A stretch of 64,000 nt of DNA from Pseudopedobacter sp038237895 (GCA_038237895.1 JBBRYE010000003.1:6617-70616); one strand, 5' to 3'; counted from the first letter of the stretch, positions 45,459-53,315 are shown. Numbers and translations are program-made. Notes: generated from the letters alone by a model not told the origin.

Positions 45459-46196
45459 ATGTTCGGTCTTTTTAAACCAAAGAATAAAATACCAGAATTT
45501 AATTTTAGCGATATCGGGATAGATATGCACTCGCATATTCTTCCCGGTATTGATGATGGCGCACCTACTTTAAAGGAATCCATCATGATGGTGAAACGCT
45601 TTCAGGAACTCGGTTTTAAAAAGTTGATTGCTACACCTCACATCATGGCAGATTACTATCGTAACACGCCGGACATCATCAAAAAAGCGTTGGATGAATT
45701 GCGAGAAGAGTTGGTAAAGCAAAATATTGATATGCCAATTGAAGCTGCCGCCGAGTATTATTTAGATGAAACCTTTGAGACCAAAATCAATAAAGGGAAT
45801 CTGATGACGATGGGAAAAGATTATATTCTTTTCGAGCTTTCTTACATTAACTATCCAAACAACATCAAAGACATTATCCAAAAATTAAATAATAAAGGCT
45901 TAAAGCCGATATTGGCACATCCAGAGCGTTATCCCTATTTAGGATCGATAGAAAATTATTATAAAATTAGAGAGTTTGGCTGTTATTTTCAATTAAATAC
46001 AATTTCATTAAGCGGCTATTATGGCAAACAAACTCAAAAAATTGCAGAAGAATTAGTCAGTAATATGATGGTTGATTTTATAGGTTCGGATATGCACCAT
46101 CTCAGACATGCAGATGCTTTACACCAATCTTTGTTTACTCCCTCTTTAAAAAACTTATTTGAAGAAAGTGCTTTACAGAATGTGATGTTGGGTTGA
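45459..46196 (+). CDS. CpsB/YwqE-type tyrosine-protein phosphatase (PHP family)
   Basis: 245 residues of the PHP phosphoesterase fold: DMHSHILPGIDDGA near the start, ATPHIMADYY, HPERYPY and GSDMHHLRHAD provide the metal ligands. Such phosphatases dephosphorylate bacterial tyrosine kinases that steer capsule or exopolysaccharide export. Its place at the end of the nucleotide-sugar cluster, with zero spacing to rfbB, fits. The last 30 codons recur in a decayed copy at 46838-46927, behind the toxin-antitoxin pair. Confidence 0.92.
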   Translation: MFGLFKPKNKIPEFNFSDIGIDMHSHILPGIDDGAPTLKESIMMVKRFQELGFKKLIATPHIMADYYRNTPDIIKKALDELREELVKQNIDMPIEAAAEYYLDETFETKINKGNLMTMGKDYILFELSYINYPNNIKDIIQKLNNKGLKPILAHPERYPYLGSIENYYKIREFGCYFQLNTISLSGYYGKQTQKIAEELVSNMMVDFIGSDMHHLRHADALHQSLFTPSLKNLFEESALQNVMLG

Positions 46197-46228
46197 TTTC
46201 AAAGCTAAATTTATTGAAATAAAAAAGC

Positions 46229-46236
46229 TAAATTTG
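46229..46236 (+). promoter_or_regulatory. -7 promoter element of the toxin-antitoxin pair, in a direct repeat
   Basis: TAAATTTG three bases before the ATG at 46240. It is part of the second copy of a direct repeat AAGCTAAATTT (46202-46212 and 46225-46235), possibly an operator. Confidence 0.45.
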
Positions 46237-46239
46237 ATA

Positions 46240-46458
46240 ATGAGCATTTTAGAAGCAAAAATAGAATTAGCCAAAATGGTTTTAGATATTGAGGATGAAA
46301 GCTTAATTGAGCAAGTAAAAGGATTGTTGCTTCTAAATCAAGAAGAAGAATTGCCTACCCACATTAAAGAAAGTATAAATAAGTCAATATCACAAGCTGA
46401 TAGCGGTAATACAATTTCTCTCGAAGAATTTAAGATTAAGCATTTTTCTAAAAGATGA
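46240..46458 (+). CDS. Antitoxin-like small protein of a RelE/ParE pair
   Basis: 72 residues from ATG 46240; the in-frame TTG at 46234 lies in the promoter element. The sequence starts with a helix (LEAKIELAKMVLDIEDESLI) and ends in a charged tail (SLEEFKIKHFSKR), with EELPTHIKESINKSISQAD in the middle. This plan is common in small Bacteroidota antitoxins paired with ParE-like toxins. No DNA-binding fold is certain. It overlaps the toxin gene by four bases (ATGA), which supports the pairing. Confidence 0.75.
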   Translation: MSILEAKIELAKMVLDIEDESLIEQVKGLLLLNQEEELPTHIKESINKSISQADSGNTISLEEFKIKHFSKR

Positions 46459-46742
46459 TTTTTGAAATTGTATTTACTCCAGAGGCAGAACAAACATTTG
46501 ATTCTATTTCTGAACAGATTTCGTTAGCATGGGGACAAAAAGTATTATGTGATTTTGAAGACAAGATGCTAAAATCACTTTCTCTAGTATCTCAAACCCC
46601 ATTATCGTATCCGATAATTTTTCAACCCTTAGAACTTAGAAGATGTATTTTACACAAAAACTGCTCAATGCTTTATAGAGTGATGGGAAGTAAAGTGGAA
46701 ATTATCTGTTTTTGGGATAATAGACAGGATCCTCTTTTTTAA
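46455..46742 (+). CDS. RelE/ParE-family toxin
   Basis: 95 residues of the RelE/ParE fold: IVFTPEAEQTFDSISEQI (first strand and helices), then LVSQTPLSYPIIFQPLELRR, and the C-terminal strands CSMLYRVMGSKVEIICFWDN, ending RQDPLF. The end FWDNRQDP is typical of ParE-like toxins, which poison gyrase or cleave mRNA depending on subclass. The gene is read with the preceding antitoxin by a four-base overlap. Behind it lies a remnant of the cpsB 3' end. Confidence 0.87.
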   Translation: MIFEIVFTPEAEQTFDSISEQISLAWGQKVLCDFEDKMLKSLSLVSQTPLSYPIIFQPLELRRCILHKNCSMLYRVMGSKVEIICFWDNRQDPLF

Positions 46743-46774
46743 AAAAAATTAATTTTAAATTCTAGAAAAGTATT

Positions 46775-46927
46775 ATGATAATTAGAGAAAACATTGAAGG
46801 TTGTTTTTACTATCAGTTAGGATTTGCATCTTTAAAACATGCTGATGATTTACACCAACCTTTGTTTACTCCCTCTTTAAAAAATCTATTTGAAGAAAGT
46901 GCTTTACAAAATGTGATAGTGGGTTAA
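46775..46927 (+). pseudogene. Remnant of a second cpsB copy
   Basis: A 50-codon frame. Its last 30 codons (HADDLHQPLFTPSLKNLFEE and on) are nearly the same as the end of cpsB; I count about nine mismatches in 93 bases between 46107-46199 and 46838-46930. The first part (IRENIEGCFYYQL) resembles IREFGCYFQL further up in cpsB, so an internal stretch is deleted. Confidence 0.8.
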
Positions 46928-46965
46928 TTTTGAAATTTAAAAATAACCTAATCTAAACAATTAAG

Positions 46966-47715
46966 CTAATGATTATTATCTTCTAAATATTTTAATTTTG
47001 TGGGTATTTTAGATTGTATATAATTAAGCCAAACAATATAGCTTTTTAGTGACCCTCTTGAATAAACAATTGCGTTTGCATATCCTTTAATCAATTTATC
47101 GTCATCATCTTGTAAAGCAACTTTAAAATCATCGTCATTAAAACCATCACGTATCTGTCCTTTATAATCAAAAATATACTGATTATCAAAAAGCTTAAGG
47201 GAATAATCATTAACGTTTCCCATCCTTACTTTTTCAAAATAATTTGCTTGATTTTCTGCTTGTAAGCAGTCCTCGTTATACAAAGTGATGCTATCAGAAA
47301 CCGATTTATTTCTGATTAGCCGTAAGCCACCCGAATTTATTAATTGATTAATAGTTCTTTTTGTAAAAGAAACAGCATTTCTGTTATGTGTATATTTTAG
47401 CTGCATAACGTACATCACTTTTAGATTACTATTAGTATATGGTCTATCGTAAATAGTTTGTAAAAGCGTATCAAAACCAGCAAGCTGCTTGGTGCAATAA
47501 AACAGGCTTTTTTTAATTTTTACAGAATCAGCTCTGATATCATCAATCATTGCCTGTACATATTGTTTCTCTCTGTCATGTTCAATGGTGTGTTCTAATT
47601 GATACTCGGCTAAAAAGCCACAGAAGACTGCTAAAAAAAGCATTAAAAATTCCCAAAAATAATTCCTCCAAGTTTTTTTTCCGTGTGGTTGGTGAGCGTG
47701 TTGATGTACTTCCAT
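46966..47715 (-). CDS. DUF6090-like single-span membrane protein
   Basis: 249 residues. A short His-rich tail (MEVHQHAHQPHGKKTW) precedes one membrane segment, YFWEFLMLFLAVFCGFLAEY, and then a helical domain with EHDREKQYVQAMIDDIRADS that continues to the C-terminus. Such proteins are common in Sphingobacteriaceae and have no known function. The broken gene at 27478-28184 belongs to the same group. It lies 52 bases after metF on the same strand and could be the last gene of that transcript. Confidence 0.75.
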   Translation of the reverse strand: MEVHQHAHQPHGKKTWRNYFWEFLMLFLAVFCGFLAEYQLEHTIEHDREKQYVQAMIDDIRADSVKIKKSLFYCTKQLAGFDTLLQTIYDRPYTNSNLKVMYVMQLKYTHNRNAVSFTKRTINQLINSGGLRLIRNKSVSDSITLYNEDCLQAENQANYFEKVRMGNVNDYSLKLFDNQYIFDYKGQIRDGFNDDDFKVALQDDDDKLIKGYANAIVYSRGSLKSYIVWLNYIQSKIPTKLKYLEDNNH

Positions 47716-47767
47716 GATTAATGTTTTTCTATAGGATTGTAAATATGAATAATTAATTCTTTAAGCC

Positions 47768-48724
47768 TTAAAAAATCTCCTTAGCAATATTATACGTCTG
47801 CTCCGGTTTACCCATGGTATAAAAATGCAATACCGGCACTCCAAAATCTATTAGCTCTTTACATTGTTGGATCATAAATTCTGTTCCTACCTTTTTAACA
47901 TCTTTAACATTGGTGCATTCTTGCACTGCCTCACTTAATTCCTCAGGTAAATCTATATGAAAAATTTTAGGTAAGGCTACTAATTGCCCTAATGCACTTA
48001 TCGGTTTTAAGCCTGGAATTATAGGTACATTAATATCGTTCTCACGACATTTATTTACAAAATCGAAATACTTTTGGTTATCAAAAAACATTTGGGTTAC
48101 AATAAACTCAGCACCCAAATCAACTTTTTGTTTTAAATATTTAAAATCTGTTTTAAGATTAGGTGCTTCAAAATGCTTTTCGGGATAACCAGCAACACCA
48201 ATGCAAAAATCACTATTATAATCTGAGACAACATCTTCATGTAAAAATTTTCCAGAATTATGGTCTGTGATATGTTTCACCAAATCTGATGCATAAGCAT
48301 GTCCGCCTTTGCTTGGCACAAAAGAAGAATCCGTTTTACGGGCATCGCCCCTAAGCGCCAAAACATTATCAATCCCTAAAAATTGTAAATCTATTAATGC
48401 GTTTTCTGTTTCTTCTTTAGTAAAACCACCGCAAATTAAATGAGGAACCGCATCAACACCATATTTATTGATAATTGCGGCACAGATAGCAATAGTTCCA
48501 GGTCGTTTTCTGTACGATACTTTTTCTAAGAGTCCGCTTTCTTTTTCTTTGTAGATATAATCTTCTCTTAAAGAAGTAACATCAATAAAGGGAGGTTTAA
48601 ACTCCATTAAAGGATCTATTGCATCATAAATCCATTGGATGCTTTGCCCTTTAATTGGTGGTAAAAGTTCAAAAGAGAAAAGTGTTTTGCCTTTTGCGTT
48701 TTTTATATGATCTGTAATTTTCAT
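47768..48724 (-). CDS. metF: 5,10-methylenetetrahydrofolate reductase
   Basis: 318 residues, a FAD TIM-barrel enzyme. It makes 5-methyl-THF, the methyl donor for MetH. Visible: FSFELLPPIKG at the start with the catalytic Glu, DVTSLRE, HLICGGFTKEETENAL, NVLALRGD, GVAGYPEKH and TQMFFDN. It lies behind metH and the small four-helix gene on the same strand, so the SAM-I riboswitch ahead of metH probably governs it too, unless the repeats in between end transcription. A family D piece touches its start codon. Confidence 0.95.
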   Translation of the reverse strand: MKITDHIKNAKGKTLFSFELLPPIKGQSIQWIYDAIDPLMEFKPPFIDVTSLREDYIYKEKESGLLEKVSYRKRPGTIAICAAIINKYGVDAVPHLICGGFTKEETENALIDLQFLGIDNVLALRGDARKTDSSFVPSKGGHAYASDLVKHITDHNSGKFLHEDVVSDYNSDFCIGVAGYPEKHFEAPNLKTDFKYLKQKVDLGAEFIVTQMFFDNQKYFDFVNKCRENDINVPIIPGLKPISALGQLVALPKIFHIDLPEELSEAVQECTNVKDVKKVGTEFMIQQCKELIDFGVPVLHFYTMGKPEQTYNIAKEIF

Positions 48725-48762
48725 TAGTTTGTTGGGTGGTTGGGTTGTTAGTTTGTTAGCAT
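48725..48762. repeat. Family D piece upstream of metF
   Basis: TAGTTTGTTGGGTGGTTGGG and TTGTTAGTTTGTTAGC, directly before the metF start codon and 24 bases after the stop codon of the four-helix gene (left flank of that gene). Confidence 0.65.
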
Positions 48763-48785
48763 TTTGGAGTCCGTTTTACTGTTTA

Positions 48786-49136
48786 TCATAAATCATTAAG
48801 TTTAGATTTTTGATACCTTATATAGCCATTAATTAACTTTCCCAAATTTTCAATAATCTCGATTAAGTTAGTTAATTGTTCCTCAGATATGAAAGTCAAA
48901 TCTTTCGATATATAACTTTGAGTTTCTAATTCAAACAAAGATCCTCTTACAATATTAAGAAATTGAATTGTTTCTTTAATATGTTGCCTTCCACACCCTT
49001 CTGCTATATTTGAAGGAACAGAAACTACACATCTTCTCATTTGTGAGATTAAACCAAATTGCTCAGCTTTTGGATATTCCGCAGTAAGTTTGTAAACAAC
49101 AGTTGCGAGTTCTCTCCCGCGTTTCCAAACATCCAA
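48786..49136 (-). CDS. Four-helix-bundle protein (S23/IVP family)
   Basis: 116 residues of the four-helix-bundle family first seen in 23S rRNA intervening sequences and related to the Avd proteins of diversity-generating retroelements. LDVWKRGRELATVVYKLT, FGLISQMRRCVVSVPSNIAEG, LNIVRGSLFELETQ are family hallmarks. The frame starts with TTG. In frame before it lies a TAA, and eight codons further up an ATG (49163) that would give the usual fuller N-terminus. A nonsense mutation at codon 9 is thus likely. The gene is bracketed by family D repeats on both sides and sits inside the metH-metF transcript. Confidence 0.85.
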   Translation of the reverse strand: MDVWKRGRELATVVYKLTAEYPKAEQFGLISQMRRCVVSVPSNIAEGCGRQHIKETIQFLNIVRGSLFELETQSYISKDLTFISEEQLTNLIEIIENLGKLINGYIRYQKSKLNDL

Positions 49137-49169
49137 TTAAGTATATTTTTGATAAACTGTCATGTTTTC

Positions 49170-49262
49170 AGTTTGTTAGGCATTAGTTGGTTGGTTTGTT
49201 AGGAGTTAGTTTGTTAGCCATTCTATAAGCCTAATCATCTAACAAACCAACCACCTAATAAC
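49170..49262. repeat. Family D inverted repeat overlapping the end of metH
   Basis: TTAGTTGGTTGGTTTGTTAG (about 49184-49203) pairs with CTAACAAACCAACCACCTAA (about 49239-49258) almost perfectly. The right arm contains the stop codon of metH, 49255-49257. Right flank of the four-helix gene. Confidence 0.8.
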
Positions 49263-52200
49263 CTAGATTCGGGCTCAACCACCTTTCTGCGGTTTCTAAA
49301 TCCATACCTTTTCTTATTGCGTAATCTTCTACTTGGTCTTTGTTTATTTTTCCTAAACCAAAATACCTGGCTTCTGGATTTGCAAAATAAAATCCACTTA
49401 CTGCTGCCGTTGGGTACATCGCAAAGCTTTCGGTAATTATTAAGCCGATTTTGTTTTCTGCATCTAACAATTCCCAAAGTGTTCCCTTTTCGGTATGGTC
49501 TGGACAAGCAGGATAACCTGGAGCTGGTCGAATACCTTGATATTTTTCTTTTATTAAAGATTCTGTATCTAAAGTTTCATCCTCAGCATAACCCCAATAA
49601 TCCTTACGCACCATTTCATGCAATTTCTCGGCGAAAGCTTCAGCCAATCTATCTGCTAAAGCCTTGGTCATGATACTATTATAATCGTCATGGTCCTTTT
49701 CAAATTCTGCAGCAAGCTCATCGCAACCATGTCCGGTTGTTACTGCAAATCCTCCGAAATAATCTTGAATTCCAGTTTCTTTTGGTGCGATAAAATCTGA
49801 TAATGCATAATAAGGTTCGTCCTTAGCTTTTTCTGCCTGTTGGCGAAGGGTGTGAATTTTGATTTGTTGGTTAGGTTTTAGTTGGTTAGTTTGTTCGGCT
49901 TGTTGGCTTTCAACTTTCAACTTTTCACTTTCAACTTCAGACCCTACTTCCAAAAAAATATCGTCTCCAACAGCGTTTGCTGGCCAAAAACCGAAAACTG
50001 CTTTTGCTGTCAATAACTTTTCATCTACAATTCGTTTCAATAAAACTTGCGCATCATCAAAGAGTTTTTTGGCTTCTACACCAACAAATTTATCATCAAA
50101 AATCTTTGGATAAGAACCTCTTAGCTCCCATGTATGGAAAAAAGGAGTCCAATCTATATAAGGCACCAACTCTTCTAATGGATAATTATCAATTACTTTA
50201 GTGCCTGTAAACGTTGGTTTTTTAGGATTATAACCCTCCAAATTTATTTGATATTGATTTTTACGGGCATCGGCAATAGCCATAAAATTTTTGACAACTT
50301 TCTTCTTATTGTAATTATCTCTTGTAGTATTGTAATCTTCTTTTAAAGTTTTGATGTAATCAACTTTAGTGTCTTTTGCTAACAAATTACTACAAACTCC
50401 TACACTTCGCGAAGCATCTAAAACATGAACAACTGCACCTTTGTAAAATGGGTCGACTTTTACTGCTGTGTGAATTCTTGAAGTTGTTGCACCGCCAATC
50501 AGTAAAGGAATATCAAATCCTTCACGTTCCATTTCCTTAGCAAAATGAACCATTTCATCAAGAGAAGGTGTAATTAATCCGCTTAAACCGATAATATCTA
50601 CTTGATGTTTTTTAGCTTCTTCAATGATTCTATTTGCAGGAACCATTACTCCTAAATCGACAACTTCAAAATTATTACAGGCCAAAACAACGCCTACAAT
50701 GTTTTTTCCAATATCATGAACATCGCCTTTTACGGTTGCCATTAATACTTTTCCGGCACTACTGCTTGCTCCAGCTACTTTGCCAGCTTCAATATAAGGC
50801 ATTAAAATAGCAACAGCTTTTTTCATTACCCTTGCAGATTTTACAACCTGTGGTAAAAACATCTTTCCCTCTCCAAATAAATCGCCTACTATATTCATAC
50901 CGTCCATTAACGGCCCTTCAATTACTTCAATTGGTAAAGCATATTGTAAACGAGCCTCCTCTACATCAATATCCAAATAATCAATAATTCCTTTTATTAA
51001 AGAATGAGATAATCGTTCTTGAACTGTTCCATTACGCCATTCTTCGTTTTTAACGATAACTTTTCCTTTGGTATTTACAGTTTCCGCATAGTCAACTAAA
51101 ATCTCAGTCGCATCCGGACGGCGATTTAACAATACATCCTCTACTTTTTGTAAAAGCTCTTTAGGGATTTCTTCATAAACCTCTAACATCCCAGCATTCA
51201 CAATTCCCATATCTAAACCAGCCTTTATAGCATGATATAAAAATGCAGAGTGCATAGCTTCACGAACCGTATTATTTCCTCTAAAAGAGAAAGATATATT
51301 AGAAACACCGCCACTTACTTTAGCATGAGGAAGATTTTCTTTAATCCAACGTGTGGCATCAATAAAATCCACAGCATAATTATTATGCTCTTCTAATCCC
51401 GTGGCAACGGTTAAAATGTTAGGGTCGAAGATGATATCTTGAGGGGGAAAACCAACTTCATTAACTAAAATATCATAAGAACGTTGACAAATTTCTTTTC
51501 TACGTTCTAAATTATCGGCTTGACCATTTTCATCAAAAGCCATTACTACTGTTGCAGCACCGTATTGTTTAATTTTGTGAGCGTATTCTTTAAATTTTTC
51601 TTCTCCTTCTTTTAACGATATTGAATTGACAATTCCCTTTCCCTGCAAACATTTTAAACCTGCTTCAATAACCGTCCATTTAGATGAATCTACCATAATG
51701 GGTAATTTAGAAATATCTGGTTCTGATGCAATAAGGTTCAAAAACTTAGTCATTGCGGCTTCCGAATCCAGCATTCCTTCATCCATATTTACATCGATGA
51801 TTTGTGCACCACCTTCTACTTGCTGACGAGCAATAGAAAGTGCGGTATCAAAATCTCCGGAAAGAATCAATTTAGAAAACTTTGGCGAACCAGTTACGTT
51901 TGTGCGTTCACCAACGTTCACAAACATGGTTTCTGGCTTTATGGTAACTGCTTCCAAGCCAGAAAGTCGCATAAAAGGTTCTCTTTCTGGGATTTTTCTT
52001 GGCGGATATTTCTTCGCTTTTTCGGCCATCGCCTTGATATGGTCTGGTGTTGTTCCGCAACAACCACCAATTACGTTTACAAAACCCGAAGCCATAAAAT
52101 CATCCACCAAATTTGCAGTTTCAGAAGCCGTTTCGTCATACTCACCAAACTCGTTTGGTAAACCTGCGTTAGGATAAGCGGAAACAAACATGTCTGATTT

Positions 52201-53070
52201 TTCAGAAAGTTCCTCGATATGCGGACGCATATCTTTTGCGCCCAAAGCACAGTTTAAACCTATAGAGAGTAAATCGCCATGACGCATAGAGTTTAAAAAT
52301 GCTTCTACGGTTTGCCCGGATAAGGTTCTTCCAGAGGCATCAGTAATTGTTCCGGAAATCATGATGTCGAGCCTCACCCCCGTTCCCTCTCGAAGGGAGA
52401 GGGATGCCTGTCCTTTTTGATATACTGCTTTTGATAAATTTTCGGGTAATTCTTGATTATTTTCTAATTTCTCGTTTAATTCTTGTTCGTATTTTTTGAT
52501 GGCAAAAATTGCGGCTTTTGCATTTAACGTATCAAAAATTGTTTCTACTAATAATAAATCTGCACCACCATCTACTAAACCTCTTACTTGTTCGTAATAC
52601 GCACCTTCTAATTCTTCAAAAGAGATGGCTCTAAAACCTGGGTCGTTCACATCTGGCGACATGGATAATGTTCTATTTGTTGGACCAACTGCACCTGCTA
52701 CAAAACGTGGTTTATCTGGATTTTTTTCTGTGTATTCAGTTGCTACTTCCTTTGCTATTCTTGCGCCCTCAAAACTGAGTTCATAAGATAAATCTTCCAT
52801 GCCATAATCGGCCATGGAAATACGTTGAGTACTAAAAGTATTTGTTTCGATAATATCTGCTCCAGCATCTAAATATTTAGCATGAACTGCTTTTATAACA
52901 TCCGGACGAGTAAGGTTTAATAAATCGTTATTTCCTTTAACATCAGATGGATGGTTTTTAAATCTTTCTCCACGAAAATCCTCCTCCGTCAATTTATATT
53001 GCTGAATCATGGTGCCCATTGCGCCATCAATAATCAAAATTCTTTTTTGTAGTTCTTTTCTGATATCCAT
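49255..53070 (-). CDS. metH: Cobalamin-dependent methionine synthase
   Basis: 1271 residues, all four modules: homocysteine-binding (1-355, zinc ligands in GLNCALG and GGCCGTTPDH), pterin-binding (about 370-630, NVGERTNVTGS), cobalamin-binding (about 650-900, GDVHDIGKNIVGVVL with the axial histidine) and the AdoMet reactivation domain (RGSYPKIF, RPAPGYPACPDH). It methylates homocysteine from methyl-THF. Two insertions are odd: about 30 extra residues near 204-234 and about 25 near 1044-1070, both encoded by repeat-like DNA. The stop codon lies in a family D arm, so the C-terminus (PNLGY) is slightly shortened. A SAM-I riboswitch lies upstream. Confidence 0.96.
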   Translation of the reverse strand: MDIRKELQKRILIIDGAMGTMIQQYKLTEEDFRGERFKNHPSDVKGNNDLLNLTRPDVIKAVHAKYLDAGADIIETNTFSTQRISMADYGMEDLSYELSFEGARIAKEVATEYTEKNPDKPRFVAGAVGPTNRTLSMSPDVNDPGFRAISFEELEGAYYEQVRGLVDGGADLLLVETIFDTLNAKAAIFAIKKYEQELNEKLENNQELPENLSKAVYQKGQASLSLREGTGVRLDIMISGTITDASGRTLSGQTVEAFLNSMRHGDLLSIGLNCALGAKDMRPHIEELSEKSDMFVSAYPNAGLPNEFGEYDETASETANLVDDFMASGFVNVIGGCCGTTPDHIKAMAEKAKKYPPRKIPEREPFMRLSGLEAVTIKPETMFVNVGERTNVTGSPKFSKLILSGDFDTALSIARQQVEGGAQIIDVNMDEGMLDSEAAMTKFLNLIASEPDISKLPIMVDSSKWTVIEAGLKCLQGKGIVNSISLKEGEEKFKEYAHKIKQYGAATVVMAFDENGQADNLERRKEICQRSYDILVNEVGFPPQDIIFDPNILTVATGLEEHNNYAVDFIDATRWIKENLPHAKVSGGVSNISFSFRGNNTVREAMHSAFLYHAIKAGLDMGIVNAGMLEVYEEIPKELLQKVEDVLLNRRPDATEILVDYAETVNTKGKVIVKNEEWRNGTVQERLSHSLIKGIIDYLDIDVEEARLQYALPIEVIEGPLMDGMNIVGDLFGEGKMFLPQVVKSARVMKKAVAILMPYIEAGKVAGASSSAGKVLMATVKGDVHDIGKNIVGVVLACNNFEVVDLGVMVPANRIIEEAKKHQVDIIGLSGLITPSLDEMVHFAKEMEREGFDIPLLIGGATTSRIHTAVKVDPFYKGAVVHVLDASRSVGVCSNLLAKDTKVDYIKTLKEDYNTTRDNYNKKKVVKNFMAIADARKNQYQINLEGYNPKKPTFTGTKVIDNYPLEELVPYIDWTPFFHTWELRGSYPKIFDDKFVGVEAKKLFDDAQVLLKRIVDEKLLTAKAVFGFWPANAVGDDIFLEVGSEVESEKLKVESQQAEQTNQLKPNQQIKIHTLRQQAEKAKDEPYYALSDFIAPKETGIQDYFGGFAVTTGHGCDELAAEFEKDHDDYNSIMTKALADRLAEAFAEKLHEMVRKDYWGYAEDETLDTESLIKEKYQGIRPAPGYPACPDHTEKGTLWELLDAENKIGLIITESFAMYPTAAVSGFYFANPEARYFGLGKINKDQVEDYAIRKGMDLETAERWLSPNLGY
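49861..49939. repeat. Repeat-like insertion in metH (AdoMet domain)
   Basis: On the plus strand a family D piece (TTGTTGGTTAGGTTTTAG, GTTGGTTAGTTTG; 49861-49906) is joined to CTTTCAACTTTCAACTTTTC (49911-49930). Encodes about residues 1044-1070 in frame, with no stop codon. Confidence 0.75.
52369..52461. repeat. Repeat-like insertion in metH (homocysteine domain)
   Basis: Contains TCCCTCTC / GAGAGGGA (52384-52391 with 52397-52404) in the context CCTCACCCCCG, a GC-rich intergenic-type repeat that stands out from its surroundings. It encodes part of residues 204-234, where other MetH proteins need only a few residues. Confidence 0.65.
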
Positions 53071-53072
53071 TC

Positions 53073-53160
53073 TTAAAGTATCAAGTAATGAGTATCAAGT
53101 ATCAAGAAATAAAATGCTACAAAAGTCTTACATCTTTATTCTTGTGTCTTGATATACTTT
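53073..53160. repeat. Family E inverted repeat between riboswitch and metH
   Basis: AAAGTATCAAG, GAGTATCAAGTATCAAG on the left and CTTGATATACTTT on the right can pair. It extends the metH leader by about 90 bases. Confidence 0.6.
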
Positions 53161-53204
53161 TTATGGCTTATTTTGAAAAGTCGGGTTGGTGTTTTGGACT
53201 TTCA

Positions 53205-53310
53205 CTTATCTTTTCCTTCCGCTAGTTATCGGATGAATAGAATGTAGCACCTTGTTTGCACAGGTTGCTAAGACTTCGTTGGGTCTAATCCCTCCGTCTT
53301 TCTCTATAAG
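53205..53310 (-). ncRNA. SAM-I riboswitch (S-box) of the met operon
   Basis: Read on the minus strand: CTTAT (53310-53306) pairs with ATAAG at the end (53209-53205) as stem P1. In between are the conserved blocks GGAGGGATTAGACCC, GAAGTCTTAGCAACC, AAGGTGCTA and GAAAAGATAAG. These are the core positions of the SAM-I aptamer. The metH start is 135 bases downstream. The aptamer should switch off metH and metF when S-adenosylmethionine is plentiful. No clear intrinsic terminator follows, so control may act on translation or use another structure. The rest of the 320-base space to 53390 holds only the family E repeat and the promoter. Confidence 0.93.
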
Positions 53311-53315
53311 CGATA

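Noticed and set aside
49235..49507. A minus-strand frame of 90 codons inside the end of metH
   Set aside because: Arg/Lys-rich frame-shifted reading of the strongly supported metH gene.
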